64,000 nt of DNA from Collimonas sp. OK607. GTDB taxonomy: Bacteria; Pseudomonadota; Gammaproteobacteria; Burkholderiales; Burkholderiaceae_D. The stretch covers positions 1-64,000 of the forward strand of contig NZ_FOKF01000030.1 in NCBI RefSeq assembly GCF_900111995.1, in the 5' to 3' direction. A program made the position numbers and the translations under genes. Under the pieces are notes generated by a model, which saw only the letters and a list, made by a program, of their open reading frames with translations, searched no databases and was not told where the DNA came from. Numbering within the stretch: position 1 is the stretch's first letter; every line of letters begins with the position of its first letter. Positions 9,158 through 17,926 of this stretch are shown here, piece after piece.

Positions 9158-9919
9158 TCATCGTCCCAAGATATTGCGCAGCACATGTCGCAAATCATCT
9201 GCAATCGGCACAATCGCTAAAGCCATCAACGTTGCGGCCAGCGGTACCGTTGAGATAAATCCTATATTTTTAAAACCCAGTGCGCCAACAAAGCCACCGC
9301 TAAAGAACAATAAAACCAGGGTTCCCAGCAAACGTATTTTGAGCAGGTCGGCGTGGACCGCATATTTGAGGTCATGTCTGCCGCTGTTCCAATAGAACAT
9401 TTTGCCCAGTTCTATGCCGATATCGGTGACCATGCCGGTCATATGGGTGGTGCGAATTTCCGCTTTCGAGATTTTGGTAATGATGGCATTTTGCAGCCCC
9501 ATGATGAAGCACAACAGTAACACCGTAGCTGGAGCCAACAACCATTGGTGATTTTCCAGATTGCCGCCCAGCAGGCCGAACAATAGTAGCAAAACGGCTT
9601 CCAGCATCAGCGGTAATGCATATTCTCCATGCAGATTCCGCTTTCTAGCCCAATTAATGCAGACTGCAGAGCAGGCGGCGCCAAACGTGAAGAGCACAAG
9701 TGAAGCAAAACCAGCCACCATCAGGCTAATCGAGCCAAGCGCGAGGTGATCTGCCATTGCCGAAATAATTCCGGACATATGCGATGTATATTGTCCCACG
9801 GCCAGGAAGCCGCCAGCATTGATCGCGCCTGCAATAAACGACAGGAAGCACGCCAGATGGCGGTTGGCCTGCTGGGTACGCACTTTGCCGGTCAGTCGTC
9901 TCAGATACGGGATTGGCAT
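9158..9919 (-). CDS. DUF1275 (YoaK) family integral membrane protein
   Basis: A 253-residue inner-membrane protein with about six to seven helices. Family hallmarks are FLSFIAGAINAGGFLAVGQYTSHMSG at the first helix, GLQNAIITKIS, and the TTHMTGMVTDIGIELG signature. Function is not established for the family; a transporter role is often assumed. The assigned ATG has no clear ribosome-binding site, and the remnant ORF upstream overlaps the start by 19 bases in another frame. No partner genes adjoin it. Confidence 0.88.
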   Translation of the reverse strand: MPIPYLRRLTGKVRTQQANRHLACFLSFIAGAINAGGFLAVGQYTSHMSGIISAMADHLALGSISLMVAGFASLVLFTFGAACSAVCINWARKRNLHGEYALPLMLEAVLLLLFGLLGGNLENHQWLLAPATVLLLCFIMGLQNAIITKISKAEIRTTHMTGMVTDIGIELGKMFYWNSGRHDLKYAVHADLLKIRLLGTLVLLFFSGGFVGALGFKNIGFISTVPLAATLMALAIVPIADDLRHVLRNILGR

Positions 9920-10005
9920 TTGGTTTTTATTGTGTTGCCATAATCCGTCTTAGTCAACACGATCATGACACAGGCTAAATCAATTCCGAGAATGTCGATA
10001 TCCAT
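9901..10005 (-). pseudogene. Possible IS110-type transposase start remnant
   Basis: A 34-codon frame with a strong GGAGGT 5 bases before its ATG. It begins MDIDILGIDLA, the typical N-terminus of IS110-family transposases (first Asp of the DEDD site in GIDLA), then turns into unrelated sequence and stops inside the DUF1275 gene. I infer a deletion that removed the rest of the element. A leader peptide is the alternative. Confidence 0.45.
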
Positions 10006-10598
10006 GACAGACCTCCACACGTAAATTGGATGAAACGTTAGTCTGATCCTATTGGTGGTGTCGGGTCCATCTCAGTAAATTAACATTTGTTTTAAGTGAA
10101 GCATATGCCGGAAGCAATCGCGATCCGGCTCTTGATATCTCAAGCAATCCTCAATCATTGTCATCAGCATTTGTCGAATAGAAATAAGCGAGTCCGCCAA
10201 GAAGTTTGGTGGTTCAGGGGCAATTTCGGAATCAAAAAAACATCATATGAACCTTCCCTTCACCTTAAAGTTTTTGCAGATGTTGCCGTTAATGCATGTG
10301 TCGCACAAAAATTGGTGGGTAATGCGTTTCTATTTCTACTCAAAGACGTACACCCGGCAACAACATTTCCATCAGGCGCTATGAATTGGCAGATCGCTTG
10401 AAGCGTGTACTTGGCGGGAATGTTCCGGTTCAAGATCTTGTGTATTGAATGACTAATAGAGCCTGGCAGTCCGTCGGTCTGGATGAACGCCTTCTGTATC
10501 TGATTGACATTGATCAGCAGGTGCCGACAACTGGGTCGGCATCATCGAAATACAGATTACAGATGCATGAAATCGCTTCATTAACTAAGGAAAATAGA
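10006..10598. other. Intergenic region before the chemoreceptor gene
   Basis: Contains the upstream side of the possible IS110 remnant, one copy of a 33-bp repeat (10098-10130), and a short plus-strand frame ending at about 10450 whose tail (RRYELADRLKRVLGGN) looks protein-like but has no start. I see no complete gene. The promoter of the chemoreceptor should lie here. Confidence 0.45.
10098..10130 (+). repeat. 33-bp repeat, copy 1 (upstream of chemoreceptor)
   Basis: 26 of 33 bases match 12404-12436 in direct orientation; the core is ATGCCG-AAGC--TCGCGATCCG. The two copies flank the chemoreceptor gene. Confidence 0.5.
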
Positions 10599-12302
10599 AT
10601 GAATCTCCGAAATCTGAAAATTGGTCAGAAATTATTCCTGGGTTTTAGTGCCGTCATCACATTGCTGTTAGTGCTAGCGACCCTTTCCTATGTTCGTGTC
10701 GGCGGGTTGAGCGAAAATATCGATTTGACAAATACGGACCGTTATCCAAAAACGGTTCTCATCCATATGATCAAGGATGAGCTGAATGAAACCGCGCAAT
10801 CCCTGCGTAATATCCTTCTAGTGACGAATCCTGATAGCCTGAAGAAGGAGTTTTCAGGTATCGAGAAAAATTCCAAAGTCATCACCGAGTCGATTGATAA
10901 ACTGGACAAAACCATCACGACCAAAAATGGCCGTGAGCTTCTCAAGGCACTCACGGAAATCAGACAAAAATTTATCGCCGCAAGAACCAACTTCCTCAAA
11001 CTTGTGACGGACGATAAGAGGGAGGAAGCAAAGAACCTCCTGTTCGACGACTTGAGTCCGGTGCAACTGAGCTATCAGGATACTCTCGACAAACTGGCCA
11101 AATTTCAATCCGGGCTGATGGAGGAATCCGGCAAAGCGTCGGAACTGCAAGCCAATGAAACACGCATGATCGTATTGGTACTCTCGATTGCAGCCACTCT
11201 GATTGGCATACTCGTCGGCGTGCTGGCGACGCGCAGCATTACGCGACCGTTGAGCGGAGCCGTCATCATCGCACGCAAGGTTGCGGACGGCGACCTTACC
11301 AGTACCATCGTGGTGAACTCGACGGATGAAACAGGACAATTGTTGGGGGCGCTGAAGGATATGAACGGTAGTCTGGAAAACATTATCGGCCAGGTGCGTA
11401 ACGGTACCGATACCATCGCCACCGCATCGGCGCAGATCGCTAGTGGCAACCAGGATCTCTCTTCGCGCACCGAGCAGCAGGCGAGTTCGCTGGAGGAAAC
11501 CGCATCCTCGATGGAGGAAATGACCTCCATAGTTAAGCAAAATGCAGATAATGCACATCAAGCTAACCGGTTGGCGGTATCCGCATCGGAGGTGGCGGTC
11601 AAGGGAGGGGAGGTCGTATCTCAGGTAGTTGACACCATGAGTTCAATCAAGGATTCTTCGCGGAAGATCGTCGACATCATCGGCGTGATCGACGGCATCG
11701 CTTTCCAAACCAACATCCTTGCGCTGAATGCGGCGGTCGAAGCGGCCCGTGCGGGCGAACAGGGGCGCGGCTTTGCCGTGGTGGCGACGGAAGTGCGCAA
11801 CCTGGCGCAGCGTTCTGCCGGTGCAGCTAAAGAAATCAAGCTCCTGATTGACGATTCGGTCGAGAAAGTCGACGTTGGCAGCACCTTGGTCAATCAGGCC
11901 GGCAGCACCATGAGCGAGATCGTCGCCAGCGTCAAGCGGGTAACCGACATCATGGGCGAGATCACCTCTGCCAGCCGAGAGCAGGAAGCTGGCATCGAGC
12001 AGATTAATCAGGCCATTGGCGAGATGGACACGGTGACGCAGCAGAATGCGGCATTGGTGGAAGAAGCTGCGGCCGCGACCTTGTCACTGCAAGAGCAGGC
12101 TGATAATCTGGCGCAAGTGGTCAGGGTGTTCAAACTCAATGGCGAGCATGGGGTAGGCGCAGTGTCGATTGCCGCTCAACCACGTGGATCGTTCACCCAG
12201 GCGGAAACTCAACGACGCGCTAAGCAGGGCCGGATCGGAGTTGTGGCAAGCAACAGCGCGCATAAAAAAATGGTCGCAAACGGCGAATTGGAAGAGCTTT
12301 AA
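10599..12302 (+). CDS. Methyl-accepting chemotaxis protein
   Basis: A 567-residue transmembrane chemoreceptor. The start [11 protein letters not shown] is preferred because AAGGA lies 8 bases upstream, although the frame is open to 10449. TM1 is about residues 11-30, a four-helix periplasmic ligand-binding domain follows (to about 187), TM2 is [20 protein letters not shown], then HAMP and the coiled-coil signalling domain. The highly conserved hairpin tip ([20 protein letters not shown]) is near residue 358. There is no C-terminal CheR/CheB-tethering pentapeptide (ends EELEEL-like, GELEEL). The signalling half is almost the same as in the receptor at 31761-33497, while the sensor halves differ, so the two probably feed one pathway with different ligands. 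Confidence 0.93.
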   Translation: MNLRNLKIGQKLFLGFSAVITLLLVLATLSYVRVGGLSENIDLTNTDRYPKTVLIHMIKDELNETAQSLRNILLVTNPDSLKKEFSGIEKNSKVITESIDKLDKTITTKNGRELLKALTEIRQKFIAARTNFLKLVTDDKREEAKNLLFDDLSPVQLSYQDTLDKLAKFQSGLMEESGKASELQANETRMIVLVLSIAATLIGILVGVLATRSITRPLSGAVIIARKVADGDLTSTIVVNSTDETGQLLGALKDMNGSLENIIGQVRNGTDTIATASAQIASGNQDLSSRTEQQASSLEETASSMEEMTSIVKQNADNAHQANRLAVSASEVAVKGGEVVSQVVDTMSSIKDSSRKIVDIIGVIDGIAFQTNILALNAAVEAARAGEQGRGFAVVATEVRNLAQRSAGAAKEIKLLIDDSVEKVDVGSTLVNQAGSTMSEIVASVKRVTDIMGEITSASREQEAGIEQINQAIGEMDTVTQQNAALVEEAAAATLSLQEQADNLAQVVRVFKLNGEHGVGAVSIAAQPRGSFTQAETQRRAKQGRIGVVASNSAHKKMVANGELEEL

Positions 12303-12359
12303 CCGAGGCTGCCAGCGCGTATTACCAGTTGAATAAAGAGAACGTAAAATGCTTTTCTG

Positions 12360-12395
12360 GATCCGTCCCTGAGTTTTGTTGATCAGGGGCGGATC
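12360..12395 (+). terminator. Hairpin after chemoreceptor gene, possible terminator
   Basis: A 13-bp stem with one G-U pair (GATCCGTCCCTGA / TCAGGGGCGGATC), 10-base loop, 57 bases after the stop codon. There is no T tract, so termination is probable rather than certain. Confidence 0.5.
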
Positions 12396-12403
12396 GATTC
12401 ACA

Positions 12404-12436
12404 GAAGTACATGCCGAAAGCTTTCGCGATCCGTTT
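12404..12436 (+). repeat. 33-bp repeat, copy 2 (downstream of chemoreceptor)
   Basis: Direct repeat of 10098-10130 with seven mismatches; it runs up to the stop codon of the next, convergent gene. Confidence 0.5.
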
Positions 12437-12758
12437 AATTTGGGTTTGCTTCCTGCGAATTTTTGGACGTTAATTGAAAGAAATTGCCAAGGATGCCTAC
12501 AAATTTCAGATGTCGAGTCCCCAGGTTCGAGTCGTAAGTGCTGAACAGAACATAGTTATTTCTCACCGTGCTGCTAGTGATCAGGCTGCTAGCCACTCCG
12601 CCAAATAACGTTCCCAGTGTTCGGGTTACGTCATCCCGTTTATTGGCTTCCTGAGTGATTACCTGATGAATGTACTGCTCGTAGCTGTCTAGTTTGGGAT
12701 TTGTGAATGCCAACAACCCGACAATCGATAGCACTACGATGGTTGATGATAATTTCAT
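12435..12758 (-). CDS. Small DUF4359-like exported or membrane-anchored protein
   Basis: 107 residues. An N-terminal hydrophobic segment (STIVVLSIVGLLAFTN) acts as a signal or anchor; the rest is outside the membrane. The order SYEQYIHQVI, then an N-rich strand (RNNYVLFSTYDSN), then KFVGILGNFFQL is like DUF4359 proteins, whose function is unknown. GAGG precedes the ATG. It is a single gene convergent with the chemoreceptor. Family assignment is by pattern only. Confidence 0.7.
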   Translation of the reverse strand: MKLSSTIVVLSIVGLLAFTNPKLDSYEQYIHQVITQEANKRDDVTRTLGTLFGGVASSLITSSTVRNNYVLFSTYDSNLGTRHLKFVGILGNFFQLTSKNSQEANPN

Positions 12759-12914
12759 TCTTCGCCTCTACCTTTGCAGATTAAAATCCATGGTTCCAGA
12801 CGCGACTAGCTCGTTTCATCGCTGGAACTATATGGTAACCGCCTCGCCGATAATAGCGATACAAATGTATGAATGTTCTCATGTCAACGCTCATGTAGTC
12901 AGGGTCAATAAAAA

Positions 12915-13253
12915 TCAGTTGTCGTGGCCATGCTGTTCATTGCGGTCATGGTCATGGCCGCGGCGGCCCTGGTCATCATGCTCGCGGCGATCGTGTCCAC
13001 GCTCTTCTTGCCACCGGTGCGCCCGCAGCTGGCGCTCCCGCCATTCTTGTTCATGTTCCGGCTGAATATAGACCGGGCGCGTTTGCACATAAACCGCTTC
13101 TGGCTGCACATACACCGGACGAGGCTGTACATAGACGCCCGGGAGCCCAATACTTACACCAACGTCGACGCCTCCTGCCATGGCCGGGGCCGTAAGTATC
13201 ATCAGTGTGGCGCCTGCCATTATTCCTGCGGCAACGGTGAGATATTTCTTCAT
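12915..13253 (-). CDS. Exported protein with YVQP repeats and a charged His-rich tail
   Basis: 112 residues. A Sec signal peptide (MKKYLTVAAGIMAG...APAMA, cut before GGVDVG) is followed by a VSIGLPGVYVQP stretch, four short repeats (YVQPRPV, YVQPEAV, YVQTRPV, YIQPEH) and a tail rich in Arg, Glu, Asp and His (DHDRNEQHGHDN). AGGAG precedes the ATG. Similar short proteins with repeated VYVQP units occur in Burkholderiales and lack a known role; the His-rich tail might bind metal, which is speculation. It lies 75 bases downstream of the ice-binding-type gene in the same direction. Confidence 0.75.
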   Translation of the reverse strand: MKKYLTVAAGIMAGATLMILTAPAMAGGVDVGVSIGLPGVYVQPRPVYVQPEAVYVQTRPVYIQPEHEQEWRERQLRAHRWQEERGHDRREHDDQGRRGHDHDRNEQHGHDN

Positions 13254-13283
13254 TTTTTACTCCTGAAAAATTGATTCGGGGCC

Positions 13284-13315
13284 AAAGATCGGCCGAAATG
13301 ACTCAGCCGATCTTT
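13284..13315. terminator. Hairpin between ice-binding-type gene and next gene
   Basis: A perfect 10-bp stem (AAAGATCGGC / GCCGATCTTT) with a 12-base loop, 14 bases after the stop codon of the minus-strand gene. The stem ends in TTT but no long T tract follows. Confidence 0.5.
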
Positions 13316-13328
13316 GAGATTTCTGCTT

Positions 13329-14903
13329 TTAAGGCGCCGGCACGTTAATGATGGTGTTGGTCATTGTCACGGAAGCATTCAGCCCGACTGCCCTGCCGTT
13401 CAATACCACCGTTTGTACGTTACCGACAGTAGAGAACGAAACTGCAGATGAAGCGAGGATGGTTCCTACCATGGTGCCGCCGCCCGCTCCGTTAATCGTG
13501 GCAGACGTGCCGACCTGCCAAAATACGTTCTTGGCTTGCGCGCCGTTGATCAGGATGACGCTACGCGGCGCTCCCGGACCGCCCACGGTGAGCGTACTCG
13601 CAGTCTGGAAAACCCAGACGGCATTCGCATCGCCCTGTGCATCCAAGGTAAGATCCGACCCCGTTATCTGGAATGAGCCTCCTGCCGCTTGATAGGTGCC
13701 AGGGAAGAGAGTGAGACCGCCTAGTTGTCCGGCGCCAGGATCCGTCCCGCCAGGCAACGCAGCAGGAGACAGGTTGTTAAAGGCGGTCTGGGCGTCGCTT
13801 CTGGCCTGGGTTGCGATTGCGCATGACTGGACATTGATTGCAGCAGATGTCGGTCCAAGGGTAGAGACGGTGCAAGTGTAGATCTTACCGTTCACTGCGC
13901 CTTTATTGGATCCGGTTTCCGTATAAATATCTCCCGCCAGATCGTGGAATCCGGTCAGTGCTGAAGTCGTCGTCGATGTGCTTCCGATATCTCCGTTGAC
14001 CACTGTAAGCGTTCCGGCATTGGTGGCGCCGGCGGAACCTCCCAGATTGCCGAAAGGGGCGGCTGCGCCAAGTGCTACCGGCCCTGTCGGCCCACAGTTG
14101 GTGGTGCCGGTTGTAAAAGTCCATATCTTGTCGCTGGCCAGTGCATTGCCCGCGAGATCTTTGAGGCCGCCGGATCCTCCGTGAATCGTGGCTGTATATG
14201 TGGCGCTAGCTGCAAGGCTGGCGGCAGGCGTAAAGGTCGCAATGTTGATCGCCGGGTTGTAGGCTGCGGTTCCTGCGATAGCCGCTGCGCCAGATCCTGT
14301 CACCGTAAAGGTTGCGGTGCTGACGGTTAATGGATCGATCGCTTTGTTGAAGGTGGCGTTGATAGATTTGTTGGTGCATACGCCTGAGGCGGCATCAGCC
14401 GGGTTGGTCGAAACCACTGTGGGAGATGTGGTGTCAGCGCTAGCCCCGGTCGTAAAGGTCCATACGAAGTTGCTGGCTAGCGCAACGCCTCCTGCATCCA
14501 GAGCCGCGGTAGTAATCGTGGCGGTAAACTGAGTGTTCGCTGCGAGATTGCCTGTTGGCGTGAAGGTTGCGCTGTTACCTGTGGGATTTAACATCACGCT
14601 TCCCGCTACTGCAGCTGCGCCAGGAGCCGCTAGCGTAAAAGTCGTTGCATTGATCGATGCCGGGGTCATCGCCTTGCTGAAGCTGGCAAGGATCTTGGTG
14701 TTGATCGCGATACCAGCAGCACCAGCGGCGGGATCGGTGAACGTCACCGCGGGCCGGCTCGTCTGCGGTGTTAAATCAGATCCGCCCGGGACCGGGGCGT
14801 GTCCGTTGCTATCTCCACCCCCTCCGCATCCCGCCGCCAGGCAGCACAGCAGCAATGTCATGAGCCATGTCAGGCACTTGCCGTAACTGTTGAATTTGTT
14901 CAT
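13329..14903 (-). CDS. Ice-binding-type (DUF3494) lipoprotein with two SbsA Ig-like domains
   Basis: 524 residues. A lipoprotein signal peptide with lipobox LAAGC (Cys26) is followed by GGGG and a linker, then two similar SbsA/Big_5 Ig-like domains (about 50-155 and 160-268; each with FNKAI/FSKAM, ATFTP and a VWTFTTG-type end), then a DUF3494 beta-helix from about 275. In DUF3494 the signs are AAPFGNLGGSAGATNAG, VNGDIGSTSTTTSALTGFHD, LGGLTLFPGTY, DANAVWVFQ and GTMVGTILASSAVSF. This fold is that of bacterial ice-binding proteins, but family members also serve as adhesins, so ice activity is not proven. It is likely anchored in the outer membrane facing outside. GGGAAG precedes the ATG. Confidence 0.9.
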   Translation of the reverse strand: MNKFNSYGKCLTWLMTLLLCCLAAGCGGGGDSNGHAPVPGGSDLTPQTSRPAVTFTDPAAGAAGIAINTKILASFSKAMTPASINATTFTLAAPGAAAVAGSVMLNPTGNSATFTPTGNLAANTQFTATITTAALDAGGVALASNFVWTFTTGASADTTSPTVVSTNPADAASGVCTNKSINATFNKAIDPLTVSTATFTVTGSGAAAIAGTAAYNPAINIATFTPAASLAASATYTATIHGGSGGLKDLAGNALASDKIWTFTTGTTNCGPTGPVALGAAAPFGNLGGSAGATNAGTLTVVNGDIGSTSTTTSALTGFHDLAGDIYTETGSNKGAVNGKIYTCTVSTLGPTSAAINVQSCAIATQARSDAQTAFNNLSPAALPGGTDPGAGQLGGLTLFPGTYQAAGGSFQITGSDLTLDAQGDANAVWVFQTASTLTVGGPGAPRSVILINGAQAKNVFWQVGTSATINGAGGGTMVGTILASSAVSFSTVGNVQTVVLNGRAVGLNASVTMTNTIINVPAP

Positions 14904-15103
14904 ATACTTCCCGATAAGTTAGAGTCTGATTGCGGATCGTGCCGTAGCTCGTTATAGGCTTGATTTTTGGCCAGATCCGTGCGGCCGCGCACATAGCGCT
15001 GGAAAGTTGGCTGGTCACGCGTCGCGGGAGATGACCTGGTAGCTTGGGAGGCAAGGGTATGGCGCAGCCGTGAACGGACAAGCGCCTGGCCACTGTCAAT
15101 CGG

Positions 15104-15172
15104 AGCAGCCATCACACAATCACATCAGCAGCTTCTGGTTACACCGTTGGGGTGGAAAATGTGATGGCTGCT
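15104..15172. repeat. Perfect 13-bp inverted repeat with 43-base spacer
   Basis: AGCAGCCATCACA at 15104-15116 and TGTGATGGCTGCT at 15160-15172. The right arm overlaps the dispersed repeat copy at 15158. It sits in the 373-base gap between the ice-binding-type gene and the broken glycosyltransferase; no gene is visible in this gap. Confidence 0.7.
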
Positions 15173-15199
15173 TTATCTGAAGTATGATCGTTTATTACA
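15158..15199 (+). repeat. Dispersed 43-bp repeat, copy 2
   Basis: Partner of 9096-9138. It ends about 77 bases before the start of the glycosyltransferase pseudogene. Confidence 0.6.
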
Positions 15200-15276
15200 G
15201 GTATCGATAATTGCGCTATGCCAAAACACAAGTGTGCGCTGTAATTTTGTTTGCCAGACTAAGAATGTAGACACTA

Positions 15277-16216
15277 ATGAATAGCCAATGCCCGCACTCG
15301 CCGATGGTTTCCATAATTGTTCCGGTATACATTTTTGCAGGAGTGCCTGCAGTCCTTGCTTAATCAATCCTTTACGGACATTGAAATCATTGTAGTAAAT
15401 GACGGATCAACCGATGAGACATCGGCTTTACTGAAACAATATGAAAATTTCAAAAATATAGTCGTCTGTCATTTATCCCGCAATCGAGGTGAAGCCGCCG
15501 CCACCAACGTCGGGATACAGATTGCAAAAGGGAAGTACATCGCCCGGATGGACGCCGACGATATCTCTTTACCCGATCGTCTGTTTCTTCAGGTAGCAGC
15601 GCTGGAGAGCGATCCGGATCTGATACTGGTTGGCGCCCAAACTCAAGTCTTCGGACGCGATGGAGAGTCGACGACTAATTTATTTCTAGCTGATGGTGAC
15701 ATCAAGTGCGCTCTTCTGGTTGGTGGCGGTCATTTCGTAACAACCAGCGTAATTTGGCGCCGCGACTGGTTTATACAGAGAGGAATATGGTGGAACACGT
15801 CTTTGCCAAGTGCACGCGATCTCCGGTTCTGGTCAGATGCAATGCTGGCGGGGGCAAAATTCCGCAATTTGCCGGAAACGCTGGTCCGATACCGGATTCA
15901 CAATGCCAATGCCAGTCATCAGGTGGAAGCAGTACGCCAGTCAAGTAGAAGCACTCGGGCCATGCTGCTTCGGGCGCTTTATCCTTCCCTGGACGAAAAC
16001 GCCATATCAAACCTGGTTCCGGTCCTTGAAATTCAATTTGGCGATGTACATTTAAACGACGCAAATGCTTTGCTGACGGCCGAAAAAAGCCTCTTGCAGA
16101 TGCGCTCGGAAGCCGTTTCGCTCTACGGTGAGAATCGGCGCATTTTGCGTGATTACATAGATCAGTGGATCAGCCGCGTGCAAAAACGAATAAATGTACT
16201 TGAGGGGGAAAACTAG
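15277..16216 (+). pseudogene. Family 2 glycosyltransferase broken by a frameshift
   Basis: From ATG 15277 the frame reads MNSQCPHSPMVSIIVPVY, the usual N-terminus of a GT2 enzyme, then runs to a stop at 15361. The rest of the enzyme (FLQECLQSLLNQSF, EIIVVNDGSTDET, RMDADDISLPDR with the DxD-type motif, ARDLRFW) is in the next frame from 15332 to 16216. GT2 proteins normally have about four more residues between PVY and FL, so the simplest explanation is an 11-base deletion at about 15331. The downstream frame has no good start. The original protein would be about 315 residues, acting in the cytoplasm on a surface glycan. A sequencing error is the alternative. Confidence 0.75.
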
Positions 16217-16381
16217 TGCCAAGCCCATCAATGCAGCTCATGTATAGTGGCGACGGTCCGGTGCAGTTGCGCTCGGTCTGGTTTGTCGCCAATGAGTTTC
16301 CGTGTGGGACAGCAGAAAAGAGAGCGTCTTGGAATTCATCATTCAGAGCGCGATAATTTTTAATCAGGAGCCAGTCGTGCG

Positions 16382-17869
16382 ATGAGTCACCCACAGTTTC
16401 ATATATGCCTGATGAGTCGGTTCCTCGACGATATCGGCGAAGCCTATCAATGGGGTTTGCAAAGTTTGGGCTACGAGACAAGTTACGGGCTAAGCGTAGT
16501 CTCCCCGGATCGGATCAACTTGCTTTTCGCCGGGTTTGCGCTGCCGCTGTCGGAGTATCGCAAACATGGCATGGCGCGCGGGATCAATATCAATCTGGAG
16601 CAGGTAGGTTCCACCCATCCCCAGGTCGTGACGGCAACCAATTTTCATTTGATGCGACAACTCCCCAACTGGGATTACAGCCGCCGCAATATGTCCCTTC
16701 TGCCTCAGTATGGCATCGCCGATATGCAGCACGTCCCGATCGGCTACAGCCCGATATGGGAGCGGGTAAAGCACCAGCAGCAAGACATCGACGTGCTGTT
16801 TTATGGGAGCCTGTCGCCGAGGCGCCGCGCCGTCCTGGACAAGCTCGTGGCGGCGGGATTGCGCGTGGTATTTCCCGACACCGTCGACTCATGGAGTCGC
16901 GAGCAACGCGACGAATACATCGGGCGGGCGAAATTGGTGCTCAATATGCCTTATTACGACGAAGTTCACGTGCTGGAAGATGTGCGCCTGAGCTTTCTGT
17001 ACGCTAACCGCAAGGCTGTTGTATCGGAAATCCGCCCCGACACTTACGCCGAGAACGATATGCTGGCCGGCTTGGCCGGCGCGCCCATCGACGCTTTGCC
17101 CGCATTATGTGTCGAGCTGTGCGCAGACCCTGTCCGCCGCGAAGAACTGGCCAACCGGGCATACAGCGCCATTCGCGGGCGCGATTGGCTGACCAGCCTG
17201 CAGGCGGCGGTCGACAATTATCTGGAACGTGAGCCGATCGGCTTCCTGGCCGTCAAGTCGGACCTCTCACCCCCGAAAAAGCTCAATATCGGCTCGGGCA
17301 AGACCTGGAAATACGATTGTCTGAATCTGGACATCATGCCTGAGCGCGGAGCCGACCTGATTTTCGACCTGAATCATTCTCTCGATCACCAACAGGTATT
17401 CGACAGCTGGCGCTTCGGCAAGATCAAGCTGGCTAAGGAGTCGTTCGATTACATCTTGTCCGAGCACGTATTTGAACACATTCAAAACCTTACGCAATGC
17501 ATGCGCACTTGCCTCGATTTGTTGTGTGACGGAGGTATTCTGGAGGTCGAGGTTCCCTATGATCTGTCATATGGCGCCTGGCAGGACCCGACCCATGTGC
17601 GCGCCTTTAACGAGCGCTCGTGGCTTTATTACACCGACTGGTGCTGGTACCTCAACTGGCGGGAGTGCCGCTTCGATACTGTGAGTCTGGTCTATCTTTT
17701 GTCGCCCTACGGCGACGAACTTGCAGCCCAAGGCAAGTCGCAAGAAGAAATCGTCCGCCAGCCTCGTGCCGTCGATGCGATGCGCGTCAAGCTCAAGAAG
17801 CGCTTTTTGACCGAGGCAGAAAAAGTGCACCACGGTCAATTTTTCCGTGAAGTGATTGATAGTCTCTAA
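16382..17869 (+). CDS. Glycosyltransferase-like and SAM-methyltransferase fusion
   Basis: 495 residues in two parts. Residues 1-285 resemble the glycosyltransferase-like proteins that accompany surface-glycan genes (FHICLMSRFLDDIGEAYQWG, GININLEQVG, DVLFYGSLSPRRRAVLDKL, YYDEVHVLEDVRLSFLYANR with a spore-protein/GT4-like end). From about 300 a class I SAM-dependent methyltransferase begins: motif I LNIGSGKTWKYDCLNLDI, acidic loop ADLIFDLN, then ILSEHVFEHIQNL and GGILEVEVPYDL. No signal peptide. AGGAG lies 10 bases before the ATG. It follows the broken GT2 and precedes the DUF2827 gene on the same strand, suggesting that it adds and methylates a sugar on a surface glycan; the substrate is unknown. 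Confidence 0.78.
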   Translation: MSHPQFHICLMSRFLDDIGEAYQWGLQSLGYETSYGLSVVSPDRINLLFAGFALPLSEYRKHGMARGININLEQVGSTHPQVVTATNFHLMRQLPNWDYSRRNMSLLPQYGIADMQHVPIGYSPIWERVKHQQQDIDVLFYGSLSPRRRAVLDKLVAAGLRVVFPDTVDSWSREQRDEYIGRAKLVLNMPYYDEVHVLEDVRLSFLYANRKAVVSEIRPDTYAENDMLAGLAGAPIDALPALCVELCADPVRREELANRAYSAIRGRDWLTSLQAAVDNYLEREPIGFLAVKSDLSPPKKLNIGSGKTWKYDCLNLDIMPERGADLIFDLNHSLDHQQVFDSWRFGKIKLAKESFDYILSEHVFEHIQNLTQCMRTCLDLLCDGGILEVEVPYDLSYGAWQDPTHVRAFNERSWLYYTDWCWYLNWRECRFDTVSLVYLLSPYGDELAAQGKSQEEIVRQPRAVDAMRVKLKKRFLTEAEKVHHGQFFREVIDSL

Positions 17870-17926
17870 AGACGTTCTGCCTGTCGCCGCAGTCGGAAAA
17901 TTCTCCTAATACCGGAATCTGAGATC

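Noticed and set aside
10096-10401. Possible 101-aa gene
   Set aside because: No ribosome-binding site, no recognisable domain, and it starts inside a 33-bp repeat.
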